Shown piece after piece: positions 39,972-52,451 of a stretch of 64,000 bases of DNA (position 1 is the stretch's first letter; each line of letters starts with the position of its first letter). Position numbers and translations under genes: made by a program. Origin of the DNA: Clavelina lepadiformis. Taxonomy: Eukaryota; Chordata; Ascidiacea; Aplousobranchia; Clavelinidae. The stretch is taken from contig NC_135244.1 in the NCBI RefSeq assembly GCF_947623445.1, forward strand, positions 5,642,001 through 5,706,000. The letters run 5' to 3'. The notes under the pieces were generated by a model. That model saw only the letters and a list, made by a program, of their open reading frames with translations, made no database searches and had not been told where the DNA came from.

Positions 39972-41763
39972 CAAAGAGATTTAAACACATGAGTAGAAAC
40001 TTCTCTTTTGCCCATGACGTCATGTTTGTTTCTTTTATTCTCTTGGAGCATATTCTACTTTCTCCACGGTCACGGTTCACTACATAACAATAAACATGCA
40101 GACGACGACAATGATTTTCAGATCTGTTTGCTGCTGGAACAGATTAGTCTTATTATTAGGGTGCAGTTATTGGGATCCATTGGGTGTTAATTTTAATTGA
40201 AAATAATTATTGAAATCAGGTGAGAGTTTTAGGTTCAGCAATTAACTTAGTTTCAGTTCCTTGAACTGATAATGCTGCTGTTTTGTATCAAGGCATGGCT
40301 TAGCCTACTTGAGTTGCGCGGGAAGATTGTTTCGTTCACCACATTTATCTTCGACCAGGCAATTAGCAACTAAACTCATTACTCATTAGCATAGGCCTTA
40401 TGTTGCAGGTGTTGTGTCATTAAAATAGGCTACTGAAAGTCTGATTTCAGATCTTGTTATTGTGGTGCAGTTGTTGGGATCTAATGGATGTCAACTTGAA
40501 GTTAATTATTGAAATAGAATGTGACCCAGAAGACGATGCAGCAAACTTCATGTAAGATACGATATGCCTATTAATCAATTAGCCAACTGCTGTTGAGCTT
40601 GTCCTGTATGGCGGTCACCCAGAGTGTACGTTCTCGCTAATTTATAATAAACAGCCAAGCAAAACAACAAATTAATGTAAGTCGTAACGAGTATTTGAAG
40701 TAATACTGTACTGATATATTGATGTCATTTAATCTGATAATGAAAATATTTATTTGCAGATGTGGACAATGTTTGCATAACTGCACAAGTAATGAAACTT
40801 TGCTGGCTCATCAAAAAACTGCTCACGGTATATTTGTTTGAAACTTATTTCATTTTGAGCTCTATCATTGGCAGATTCCGATTAAAAAAATCAAACAAAC
40901 TTAATTTTACACTTGTCTTGCAGAATCTTCTTGCAATAATGTTACAAGAGAAAAGCTGATGGAATGGTGGGAAACAGTGGGTGGCGTTAAAACAGATCTA
41001 ACTGCAGATGCGGTTAACTATTTTATGAAGCTATTTTCTTCGTACAGTTCACCGGATGAACTGTTTCATAAATTCTCCTGTGATGGAATTACGTGCATCC
41101 CATCACTATTTTTCTTGCCAAGAAAATTGTCACTATGTTTAACACGAAAATTGTTTGATGTATTTTTATCACACGTTACCACTGTTGCACACAACAAAAA
41201 GGGGAAACATTCAGACTATTTAGCTTATTTCAATAACTTAAAGCTTGCAACATAAGACCTGTACTATTGAGTCTTAATCTGTAAAGTTTTTATTCTGCGC
41301 GTGGAGCGAAATTTTATGCGCAGATGAAACAATACAATATGACTCGGTCTATCTAAATTTTTCATCCATTCATTTTATTTTTCACCTTAAATGTGGTGAA
41401 CGAAAAAATCTTCCCGCGCAACTCAAGTAGGCTAAGCCATGCCTTGATACAAAACAGCAGCATTATCAGTTCAAGGAACTGAAAATAAGTTAATTGCTGA
41501 ACCTAAAACTCTCACCTGATTTCATTAATTAATTTCAATTAAAGTTAACACCTATTGGATACCAACAACTGCACCCTAATAATAAGACTAATCTGTTCCA
41601 GCAGCAAACAGATCTGAAAATCATTGTCGTCGTCTGCATGTTTATTGTTATGTAGTGAACCGTGACCGTGGAGAAAGTAGAATATGCTCCAAGAGAATAA
41701 AAGAAACAAACATGACGTCATGGGCAAAAGAGAAGTTTCTACTCATGTGTTTAAATCTCTTTG
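39972..41763 (+). mobile_element. 1.8 kb element with ~380-bp terminal inverted repeats
   Basis: The outer ends are CAAAGAGATTTAAACACATG and its complement; the arms run about 39972-40350 and 41391-41763 with few mismatches. A direct 7-bp repeat CTTTCAC flanks it (39965-39971, 41764-41770). The interior carries a C2H2-finger gene fragment homologous to the one at 36.5 kb. An additional internal echo of the left arm (GTGCAGTTGTTGGGATC) occurs near 40470. It is probably a non-autonomous derivative of a P-like family. Confidence 0.8.
40485..41255 (+). pseudogene. C2H2-finger gene fragment inside the long-TIR element
   Basis: Acidic segment IIEIECDPEDDAANF (40503-40550), then a C2H2 finger CGQCLHNCTSNETLLAHQKT followed by AH (40761-40828). 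Next is the frame MEWWETVGG, LTADAVNYFMKLFSSY, DELFHKFSCDG and on to the stop at 41255. The order, spacing and the W-x-x-V / YFM-x-(I/L)F pattern match 36265-36950. The last 60 codons differ. Function unknown. Confidence 0.6.
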
Positions 41764-41978
41764 CTTTCACCACTGGTCTCAATTAATTGCATTAAAATGC
41801 TATTGTCAAAGTGTTTATGCAGAACACTAACTTTTTGTTTGGAAATTATTTGCATGAAATAATTAATATACCATCACAATGATTATATATGGTGAAATAT
41901 CATTTTCATTATCCTATTTTCCGTGTTTGGTACTCAGTGACACTGGACCTGATGAATTGTGAGCAGTTTTGTTATTGG

Positions 41979-42056
41979 CTAACATGGTGCTACACCTAGC
42001 ACGTCAAGGTGCTACCCTATTAGCACGTCGAAGTGCTAACCGTACCATGTTGAGCT
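41979..42056. repeat. Nested palindromes with TAGCAC/GTGCTA arms
   Basis: Two 18-bp units TAGCAC-6-GTGCTA (41997-42014 and 42021-42038) sit inside an outer pair AACATGGT (41981) and ACCATGTT (42044). The whole stretch can fold as a cruciform. Confidence 0.7.
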
Positions 42057-43171
42057 GCTGCACCAGACAAATTTTAGTTATAGTGAGTCTCATTGCTGCA
42101 GTAGTGGTCAGTGCCACGATACCTTGTTTGTGACGAGTTTGATGGAAATTGATGCCTTAAGATTGCATAAACTTCTGCTTTTTCCATGCGCCCATGCTGA
42201 TATTTTTCGAACATGTGGGACCCAGATTGACTTTCCCTACTTGTAGGACTATTGTACGGAAATAAAATCTATGCAGTTTAAGTCGTACTATTTAATTTAT
42301 CTTTTAGAGCAGCGTGGTCCAACTGCGTTTGTTTGATTGTTAGGCCCGCGAACATTTGAATGTTTTGCAGCGTTTATAATACTTCAGAGAGTGATTTTGA
42401 TTGTTGCTTCGGCATGCTGTTATGCAAGTTGCATGTAATAATACCATTACATCGACACGCAGATACGAGACAAAACAGGAAATTGGCACTTGGGATAGAT
42501 CAATTGCTAACTTAAAGAAAGGGCATTGTTTTTTCACAATGTTTGTGACATAGGAAGCAGTTGGAAATATTTAAATATTCACATAAAGTATATAATTATT
42601 GGTTGATATTAGCAAAACGTTTACAAGTATTTGTCAATTATCAAACCAACACTTCACAGAAATGCATTTGAAGCACAGTCATTTTTTATTAGGTGACTAG
42701 ATTTTTTACAGTTATACTTACTGTCATTTTTTTCATGTTAAGTTCGACATATTCAATACTGGTCATATTCAATATTGTGTGGTAACAAAGAAGTGGTGTC
42801 ACAAAAAATCACCCTTGTACGTTGTCAACTTCGGGGGAGAATCCCTATCAAAAGTTAAAACGTTGCCTTTAATACCCCAGTTTAACAAGATTAAACCCAC
42901 AAGTTTATGACGTAGAAATGATGTCACAACTGTAATCTTTAAGCCTGCCTAAAAATCAATCCCCTAACTTTACCTGGTTCAGCATGCATGTTAATGAGTT
43001 TCAGATGCTATACTTGTGTGCTATACTGCAGTGTGCTATACTTTCAATTATGGTATTTGAAGATTTGCAGTTTGTATACTGTTTAGCTTTTACCAACTTC
43101 CTAAAAATTAGTCTCTGAGGCAGGTTTAACTGTTATTCTTGAACTTTTATTAAGGTAAAAATTCTATCATA
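42057..43171. other. Upstream flank of PGS1
   Basis: No gene seen. A hAT-like end CAGCGTGGTCCAACTGCG near 42310 has no identified partner. TTCTTGAACTTTTATTAAG just before 43155 is a possible splice acceptor (cis or spliced leader). Confidence 0.4.
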
Positions 43172-44737
43172 ATGGATTGTGTAAGTGATAAAGGAAGTTT
43201 GCATGATTATTTGGAATTGAATACGCCTTGCTTTGCTGTACAAGGAGAAAACATTAAAGTTTTAAACTCTCCATCTGAGTTTTATTGTTGTTTAATTGAT
43301 GGAATAATGTCTGCCAAAAGACGAATTGTTCTGTCAGCTCTCTACTTAGGAACTGGTGAAAAGGAAGAAAAACTTGTACAGTGCCTTGATGAAGCATTAC
43401 ATCGAAGTGTTGTTGACAATAGATCTCTTGACGTCAGTATTCTTTTTGATTATGTTCGGGGATCCAGAGGAAGCAAGAATTCCAAAACTATATTGTTACC
43501 ACTGTTAAAGCATCACGATTCATCAGCAGGAACAAACAAACTAGAAGTTTCTTTCTACCATACACCATCTTTACGGGGTGCATGGAAGCAATTTCTGCCA
43601 GCTAGATTTAATGAAGTGATTGGACTTAACCATTTAAAGATTTTTATTTTTGATGACACTTTCATCATTAGCGGGGCTAATCTCAGTACTGAATACTTCC
43701 ATCAACGTCAAGATAGATACATGCAATTCAATAACTGCAATTTGCTCGCTAATCATTTTCAAACATTAGTTAAAGCTGTCAGTTCATTCTCATTTCAGCT
43801 CCAATCAGATGGATCTCTAAGGTTTTCTGAACAATGCCCATATCATCCCTTTAATGGCAATTACAGTCAGTTTATTTCATTTGCGAACAGAAGTTTACAA
43901 AGTCTTTTGAACCCATATCAATCAGTCATTGCTTCAGATTCCAATGCAGTTATTGAGCGTCAGCCAGGCCTGTTCTCCAGTGTGTTTTCATCAGCTGTTT
44001 ATCTTTTGCAAGCAATTGGTTTTATGAAGGAGAACAAAAATAATCGTGATGTTGCATTTACTGAAAGCAATGGTGCTCCACAACATAGACAAGAACACTC
44101 TGATCCAGACACATTTATTTTTCCAACTTTGCAAATGGGAATTGCTGGAGTGAGACAAGATGAGAGGGTAACAAAACTCCTTCTGGAAAGCTTTCCCTCT
44201 AAGTCACATGTATGTTTTACATCTGGTTATTTCAATATAACTGATGATTATTCTAATGCAGTATTATCCAGCTCTGCCAATTTTGACATACTAACTGCTT
44301 CTCCTGAAGCTAATGGCTTTTTAGGAGCATCTGGATTTGCTGGAAATATTCCTGCTGTTTATATTTATTTTACCAGATTATTTTTTGAGCAGTTAACTAA
44401 AAATGAAAGTCAGAAAAGAATAAAAATATGGGAATATATGCGACCTCAATGGACCTATCATGCCAAAGGAATTTGGTTTTGTGAGGAAGGCCAGTCTTTG
44501 CCATCAGCAACAATGATTGGCTCTTCAAACTTTGGCTTGCGGTCGGTTAACCGAGATCTGGAGGCTCAGGTAATTCTGATCACTAAAAACCGAAAATTAA
44601 TGGAACAGTTGCAAACAGAGAAGGCAAATTTGTTGAAATGGTCAAAACCAGTGACTCCTGAAACTTTTGCACAGCCAAGATATTTTGTACCTCGCTGGGT
44701 TTGTTATGTAAGCAATTTAATTAAACATTATTTTTAG
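43172..44737 (+). CDS. PGS1: CDP-diacylglycerol-glycerol-3-phosphate 3-phosphatidyltransferase
   Basis: PLD-superfamily enzyme that makes phosphatidylglycerophosphate from CDP-diacylglycerol and glycerol 3-phosphate, the committed step toward cardiolipin in mitochondria. A single uninterrupted frame of 521 aa (human about 556). The first HKD-type motif is at residues 154-161 (HLKIFIFD) followed by SGANLS and FHQRQDRY. The second is in YHAKGIWF with GSSNFGLRSVNRDLEAQ. The C-terminus VSNLIKHYF resembles the family end. The N-terminus lacks a clear transit peptide, and a small 5' exon might be missing; an AG preceded by pyrimidines lies at 43153-43154. It has no internal intron, unlike every other host gene here. 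No lesions were seen, so it is probably functional. Confidence 0.93.
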   Translation: MDCVSDKGSLHDYLELNTPCFAVQGENIKVLNSPSEFYCCLIDGIMSAKRRIVLSALYLGTGEKEEKLVQCLDEALHRSVVDNRSLDVSILFDYVRGSRGSKNSKTILLPLLKHHDSSAGTNKLEVSFYHTPSLRGAWKQFLPARFNEVIGLNHLKIFIFDDTFIISGANLSTEYFHQRQDRYMQFNNCNLLANHFQTLVKAVSSFSFQLQSDGSLRFSEQCPYHPFNGNYSQFISFANRSLQSLLNPYQSVIASDSNAVIERQPGLFSSVFSSAVYLLQAIGFMKENKNNRDVAFTESNGAPQHRQEHSDPDTFIFPTLQMGIAGVRQDERVTKLLLESFPSKSHVCFTSGYFNITDDYSNAVLSSSANFDILTASPEANGFLGASGFAGNIPAVYIYFTRLFFEQLTKNESQKRIKIWEYMRPQWTYHAKGIWFCEEGQSLPSATMIGSSNFGLRSVNRDLEAQVILITKNRKLMEQLQTEKANLLKWSKPVTPETFAQPRYFVPRWVCYVSNLIKHYF

Positions 44738-45583
44738 CTTTGAAAACTCAACAATCATAAAATATTATGAAGCATTGGCAAACCTACGTATGTTTTTATT
44801 GTATTGTAAACTAATCAGAACGTGGTTATAATTATGCATGTTTACTGAAACTGTGATTGACTTTTGTTTGTTTTGAATGAATTCTCCAAAATATCGCTAC
44901 TTTTACAAGATTACTCATTGTTATACACTTCATTTATTCAAAAATTGTAGTGTTTATAAGAAATTGTGCTTATAGTGGTCGTGTTACGTGGACCTGGCCA
45001 GCTTTTTACTAAACAACAAGGATTTTAACCAGAAAGTTGCTGCTAATCGCAAGCTGCCCGTGTTGATGATTGTGATAAGGTTGGAAAAATAAAATACTTT
45101 TTCCGAACTATTTTCAGTTTAGATAAGCCAAAAATTTGTTAGATTGATAGTTAAATTAAACTTTGCGTGAAAGAGGCAGTCGAATTATTCTTGAATATAG
45201 TTATCCGAGTTCAGGGTATGCGTGTACAATAACGCAGCGAAGTAAGAGGATCCAAACGTGATTGATATCATCAAATTAAAGTTATCATTCACTTTATACC
45301 GGTCATAGTTTCCTGCAGGCTATGAAGTCATATTTATGGCGTACGTTGTGAAAGAGAGTTTCCGTAAACGCAACGCTATCTTAGATTTTCCTGCTACAAT
45401 AGGCTACCCTGCAAAATATTTTAGACTTTGTCCCGAGACGCACTCTCTGTTACAAAACTTCATCGTCAATAGTGTGACTTACAACAATATTTGGTATTTG
45501 AAGAAATGCTAAACAAAACTATATGGAAAAAAAGGGAATAATATTTTGTCCCAAAACTACACCGAGCTTTGTAGCCTAATCAG
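44738..45583. other. Intergenic, 3' of PGS1
   Basis: No gene or repeat recognised. AATAAAA near 45088 is a distant poly(A) candidate. Confidence 0.4.
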
Positions 45584-46005
45584 TAGGGATGGGCCGATAC
45601 GAACCCAAACCCGAATAGTTTAGCCGAATATCGCCTTTATGGAAGATTCGGGCGAACACGAATACTAACAATGGCGAACCCGAATACAATATTATTATAA
45701 ATTTACTGACTTTCCTACAAAAATAAGATCTAGTTTCCCGACAAAGCTAAACTACAGTCAGAAGTACTTACAATGAAGGTCGTTTTCCTAACGATTTTGT
45801 TTTTTCAATCGTTTTTAAACACTATTTTTCGAAAGAAAGCGAAATATTTATCGATTACGTCATTTTACAAGCAAGACTTGACAACTTTTGGATGAAATTT
45901 TATTGTTTGATTCTAATACGAATAGATTCGGGATTCGTTCGTGTCGACCTTCATAATATTCGTGTTCGCACGAACCCGAATAATCTTCCTCGCGGCACAT
46001 CCCTA
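45584..46005. mobile_element. Non-autonomous hAT element (422 bp)
   Basis: TAGGGATGGGCCGATACGAA faces CGGCACATCCCTA, with perfect duplications CTAATCAG (45576-45583, 46006-46013). The interior is rich in CGAACCCGAATA / TATTCGGGTTCG words in both orientations. Confidence 0.88.
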
Positions 46006-46607
46006 CTAATCAGATTTTCGCCTTTGTATGCAGAGCGTACCCATATAAAAATTCTGCAGTTTCCCCAAAGCACTATTTACAGTAGAAGAAGGTGAAATAT
46101 CATCATTCGTTTTGATTAGGTTTGGTTTGGTTCAACGGATGTATTTCAACTGAAATATCGCTAGGAACATCTTTTATCTTTACAGTGGGTCGGGTTTGTT
46201 GATTCATATATAATTAATTTATTGCATTGCTTTTTCAGCATGTTGAACGCGTGTAAGTAATGAATGCGATACATTGCAACTAGGATAGCCCACCAAATGG
46301 CAAACGTGAGTTCGACTATAATGAAAGTGCGAGTTTGTAAAAATAGCTTTCGTATGAAAACGTCAGTTCTTGGCAGTTTGGGCATTGTAATATTCGGAAC
46401 GTGTACAGTACCTACAATAAAAAAAACTTTTCTGGTAAACTGTATCTGTTGTAACATAAAAGCTTTCGGCTAACAAGAGGCTAGAGAAATCTAAACGCAC
46501 GCAACAATAGAGTCAGACAATTAATTCAGCAGATAAATTAAGTCAAAATAACAAATTAAGACAGATAAGCTCTGCATCTGCTGTGATAACCTCCGCAGGT
46601 TCATCAC

Positions 46608-47308
46608 CAGGGTTGTCCATGGGAGTTGGGACACTTTTTTGTCCCGTTCCCATCTCATTCCATGAAATTCCCTATCGTATTTATACAAAATACATTTTTT
46701 CAAGTGTCATATCCAGTATCTAGGTCTAACACCCTCATTGTACCGGCTGTATGCGAATAGCCTTAGGACTTAGGCTAAAATGAAATTTAATTTTGAAATA
46801 TTTCTACCTCCTGCAGACGCTATAGAGCAGGGGTGTTCAAATGATTTCTGCCATGATCCACCACAACCAAACCTGACAGCATGATGATCCACTAAATACG
46901 AATAGTAAACATATTGGACATGCTTTAAATTTTATAGTGCTTTATTTATGTAAATGTACCCTACATTGTAGAGCCAACAACATATTAATAACTTTGTAAA
47001 AGTCAAAAGTGAAGTGTGCTACAGCTGCAAGATTGTTTCAAGACTACATTGGAAGATCCACACAAAAAGTTGAAAAGATCCGGATCCGGATCGAGATCCG
47101 CCATTTGAACACCCCCGCTATAGAGTTTGCCTACGCAGTTCTGTTACGAAATAATGATGTCAAAAAATCATTTCTAAACATGTCGAACAAAACAAATAAA
47201 TCTTTACAGTCTTTGTTACGTTAAATGTTTCTCTATATTCTTATGTCTTTAAAAAACTATCTATGAAACAAGCTCTTTCTCCACTTGCCCATCCCACGGG
47301 CAACCCTG
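46608..47308. mobile_element. Probable outer hAT element interrupted by another hAT
   Basis: CAGGGTTGTCCATGGGA at 46608 and TCCCACGGGCAACCCTG ending at 47308 are inverted copies with two mismatches over 17 bp. The flanks do not form an obvious duplication. It encloses the better-preserved element at 46828-47117. Confidence 0.6.
46828..47117. mobile_element. Non-autonomous hAT element (290 bp)
   Basis: CAGGGGTGTTCAAATG faces CATTTGAACACCCCCG, with perfect duplications CTATAGAG (46820-46827, 47118-47125). GATCCGGATCCGGATCGAGA lies near the right end. No coding capacity. Confidence 0.9.
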
Positions 47309-50300
47309 TTTAAAGTACGTAGGCCTATTCAGAGGCATAAGCATAATCGTAACAAAGTCATCAACTTTAAGTCGAAACTCGGGTCATTTGACAAGTAAGA
47401 CCCTACTTGATATCTTACGTCAAGTTATGCAAAAAGTAAAAGTGCCGTTTCTGTCAGCAGGAAACGCTTTGAATCTTGCATTTGAGAATTTACTTCGTTT
47501 TGCTGTCTCATGTGCGTTCGTATCAAACATAGACAAACAAACATCATTTTAAGTTACATCAATGTTGAAATCTAATAAGAAAGAACAGATTCGAGCCAAG
47601 TCAATAATGTCTTTCCTCAAGTAAAAGACTCGAGAAAAACTTTGCCAAAAGTAATTCGAGTGGTAGGCCTGTACTAATATCGCTGGCTCAATGAAAAGAA
47701 ACCTAATTTTTCATGATTTGTGAAGAAGTCCAATAATTTTTAAAAGTTGACTGTTGAGCTGTAAGTTTTTCAGTTTTCGTGATGACAATATGGTCAAAAT
47801 TCTGTGAAGGTCCGAGGTGTTATTATTGTCGAAAGCATCGCGTTGATTATTAAATGCTTTGTGAAGTAACTAACACTTAGTCTACAGATACTTTTGTAAA
47901 CCTGCACCCCTGTTTTTGATGGCAGACGAGTTAGCGGCTGAAATTTTAAGGCAACATTTTGAGAGCGCTAATATTTCAAACAAATGGTCTTTTCAATCGC
48001 GTATTTTCTGCTCACTTGGCGTTTCGGCCTTTGCTTCAAAATTTTGCAGGAATTACCATAGATTCGGATTTCAGCTATCAGTTCTGCGTTTTTATTGCTA
48101 GAAATAACTGGAAACACGCTAGTTTTCTGTATTTTCGGGAAATCCGTCGTTGCACTTGATGCGCAACCACAATATTGTGAAAATTGGCCGGTTTCACTTG
48201 ACCAGCCGGTTATGAAAATTTTTGAGTGCACTCACGTGTCAGACAAACTCCATATGGCACTTGCCTTTGACAGCAGCGCAAAGTTATTACATGCTTCAAA
48301 TTACAAAGGAGCACTTCTTTACCAAGTGATATTTTCCGCTTGTCATCAACTTTCATCGAAGTGACGAAAAGTAATTCGGTCAATATTGACCCATGAGGTC
48401 AAAGCCTGTATAAGCCTTATGATTGTTTATACGGTATAAGCAAAACGTTTGATAATGACTTCACGCATTAGAAATTGGGATCACGTCTATCACGTAAATA
48501 ATAATCTACCGGAATAATTTCACTGCACGAAGATAGCTTATAATGTGCAATTTTAAAATTGTCAATAGTTAATTATTTTTTGGAATCACTCGTTAAATAA
48601 ACTCCAAGACATCATGGCAGTTATATTATAATTAGGATTCTTGATGTTTTGTTACAGTTGTTTATAGATTGTTTCGGTCAAGAGATTAATTATGGCCGAA
48701 GCCAGAGAATTTATTGCTGATAGTTAAGACATTACAGCCATGTTAATAGCCCTTAAGTCTATTTTTTTATATTTCAGGTCAGATAACAGAAAACATAGGT
48801 GGCCTAAATCCTGTCCAAGTGTTGTAACGCAACAGATCATATCGTATTTGTTTACAAAATCCGGTCGACCATCGTAATTGGTGAGGCAAGTTTTCTCAAA
48901 AAAGTCACAGTTTGGCAACATTTATATTTTGCTTTAACAACAATTAATTGTTTTCATTATGCCAGCAGAGACAGTAGGTCTACTCATCAGCATCAGTGCT
49001 CAATCTTACAAATAACAAATAAGACGTTATAGTACAACGTCGAACGTTGTTATGCTGTTATGCGTTGACCATTGAATAGGTTGCCTAGAATGACATACTG
49101 GAAATTAACTTATATCGGGCAATTATTTTGTAGAAGCAACAACGTATTCCCAATCATAACAGTATCATTATTATGAAACATGTTCAAAACTTTCCGTCCA
49201 TACAATCGAAAGACCAACTGACCTAACAAAAGCAGAGACGGACGCCATTATAGCCCAGAGCGTTTATCTTATTCTACTGTAGCTGTTGTTATAGCTGGCT
49301 TTGAGCGAGGAATGCTTTTGCTTTAGCTATGTCATGAAATGACTTTTGAACATATTATCTGTAGATCTTTGCAAAATTGTCGCCAGTCTTGCTTCATAGA
49401 CAGATATGTTGCAGAGTTTTGCAATTGATTGTATCGGTTTTCACAAAAATCACTTCAGAAAATGCTTGCAGAAAAAAATTTCCATCATGAAGTAGCCTAA
49501 AATGCTGAAACCGAAAGTGGTAGCAAGATTTGAACCATATAAAACACATTACGTCATTCAGAAAACCGCATTTGCGTGAGGCGTAATATGAAATTAGAAT
49601 CGCATCCGTCAGCAAAATACCGCAGAAAAGTATCCAAGCTGCCTGTCAATTACATGGGATGGATAAATCCGGTTTTGTCAAGGCAAAAGCAATTTGCTCG
49701 TGTATATAGTATATATAGCCGATAGTCGTTTAAGATTTGCCGAACGTGCAAACGTATTTACTCAAAACCACGTTATACCAACAGTCAAGTACATATGAGT
49801 AGTTTTTAAAATAAGAAATTATATCAACAAACAATTCAAAGATTAGACACTGACATATTACATTTTAATAGCTTTGATAACAAATTTATGAATTCAGGTC
49901 GCTGTGGGCTTACGAAGTAGGACCGCGTTGAGATAAAATAATGATGACCTCATAAAATCTTAAGTGTGGGGGGACCCAGTGTTTTGAGTCTCGGCGAAAA
50001 AGGTAACCGGGAAAGGTAATTGGAATGACAGAGTAATCGGTAAATAAACATATAGTTGAAGTTAGATTTCACTCAAACGCAGTCAAGTTTGAAATAGTAA
50101 GACTTTCAGTTGCTTGGCTAATTTATTGCTGTAAGAGTGTAAGCTTTTATATGCGATGATAATGGTAACGTTTGAAAAGACAACTGCTATTTTTGTGATC
50201 GCTTTTAGTTTTCCTTAGCTCTGAAAGCCCAGGGATAATTTGAGATTTCCTACGAAAGGAAGACACTGTATAAGGGGGCAGGCTATTGTGTGTTCGTTGT

Positions 50301-52451
50301 AGCTTAAACGACCCACCTTTGTATTTCAAGTATGTTACATATATTTTTTTTAATTTTGGAAAAAGGAAGTGGAGACATGTTATTACGGATTTGAAAAGTT
50401 TATGGAGGCGTAAACAGTTGTCTTCTCGGCAATAGGATATATCCCCACAAGTTTCATTGCAAACGGTGTAGCGTATTATTAAGATTAGAGTAAGTTAGTT
50501 ATAGTATACAACCGCTTACAGCCTTACACTAAATCATGTTTAAGTAAATGGAAAATCGGCGTCGGTGAGTCGAAATAACAAATCAAAACGAACCACACAA
50601 TTACCGAGCGTTTAAAGTATAACGTTATTTGCTATTCTTAGAGGTGACATTTGGAATTATTTACTGAAACGGTTTTAAACGGAATCCCATGGTCTTGCAG
50701 GATTACACCCAATGTAAATAAATCGTTCCTTTAGTTTGTTCGACCTTGCCATTAAAAAGCCATAAAACCTGGCCATTGATTGACACTTCCTTTAAATCAC
50801 AAGGTTAATTTTCTTAGTTTTTTTCAAAAGAAGTAAAATGACGAAACGCAGGAAAGTTTATTTTCTTACATGATACGATGAACGTGTAATTGTACTTACA
50901 AAACATTTTAGGAAACGTCTTTCAAACCTGCGACCGTGGAACAACTTTACCTAGTTATCACGTATAAAGAGCATGCCCGCGCGTTCCATGTTTTTCAGTC
51001 GCATCTGACAAGTCAACAAAAACGTTTCGGACCCTTGCTATACGCACTTGGACAGATATCAAACCAAAAAATAGGATATATGGTAGTTTAAGATTTTTTT
51101 GGCTTAAAAATGAACACTGTTTTGTCTTTATCTGCACGCAGTTATACACATACATCCATTGAAGGCTAAGACGAAAGGTATTAGTTCAAGCTGTCAAGTT
51201 AGGCATGTCTTAGTATAAAGGACCGTGCTAACACGAATAAAAATCGCAAAAGTGAATACGATGCGATCAGGGTTGAAACATTCGGCAATTTAGCGCTTGA
51301 AGAGGCTTAAAAGCACGCGTTACAAAAGGCGTCTACTTTGTAAGACCGGTTGTTGATTTTAACAAAAGCGCCACCGCGCCTTTGCTCACATGCAAAAACC
51401 TCGAGCAATGTTTGTAAGTATTGTGGGCTGTGCTGTTAACTGGCTACATTTTGTTTGCACGTGCATTATTAGGTTTAACGTCAACGCACTTGAAGCTGAT
51501 TGCGCCTAGCAGAATTAGGCTGTGGAACTGCTGAAAACCGCTGTATGTGGTTAAAAAAGGACTACTTTACGTCTTAATTGAATATTATTAAAGTAGATTC
51601 AAGAATGTTTTCCATATTCGAGCTTAGAATGATACATTATATATTTAGGCCTAATCATATAACCTTACTACACAGAGCTAGTCGTAAATATTTACTTTAT
51701 TTTTGACAAGTAAAGCTACAGTTATTTCGAGTGGTCATGAAAATATACCTAAAACGAGGACGTCAGAATGATGTAACTGTAACACATTATATTACGTTTA
51801 TATTAACTGTTAGAAGTTTAGTTCAAAATTTGATGCTATAGAAAATCTACTTTACTGTGTAAAATAGAGTTTGCTACGAAGGTAAATAGTTGGTGCGAAA
51901 GACTACTTGAGGAAAAGTTATTAAGGACTGTGAAAACCACTTCTGCTGTAATCATTTAAAAAAAATCACGAAAGACAGTTCTTTTCCTTCTAACAGACGC
52001 TTTTGTCAGAGTTAAACCGAACCTGTCGAGTCTCTTCAGAAGTTGCCGTTCGATAAGCATCAGTGCTGCACCTAACACACCAAATTTTATTTAACAAACT
52101 GATAAGTTCATACGCAATTGTCGAAGTCTGATCTATTGTCAAAAAAACATGGCGCATAATGTAGCGGTTTGTTGCTTTAAGATTTAGCATTCGATGCCAG
52201 TGTCATTCATCATTAGCAGTTTTATTTGATAAAACAGAAACATAAACATTTGCAGTTTTGCCAGTATGCGACTAGAAGCTAAACGTTGCAAAGTGGCATG
52301 TTTTTGAGTCGTTCGAATTTTAATTGTACCGGTGCAGGTTATGAGTTATAAATATCAAGAATGTGAGCATATGAAACTTAAAGCATTTACCATAAGGTTA
52401 AACTCACATTAATGTTTAAAACAAAAGTCTCTTATTTTACAATTTGTTTAA
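47309..52451. other. Long stretch without recognised features
   Basis: About 5.1 kb on which I could not support any gene on either strand. Overlapping short frames at 47916-48364 occupy several frames without family resemblance. No tandem arrays or paired inverted ends were noticed. Confidence 0.5.

Noticed and set aside
40008-41727. Two nearly identical 60-codon frames in opposite orientation
   Set aside because: They are the two arms of the element's terminal inverted repeats, not genes.
47916-48364. Cluster of overlapping frames
   Set aside because: Several frames compete and none shows family motifs or consistent exon borders.
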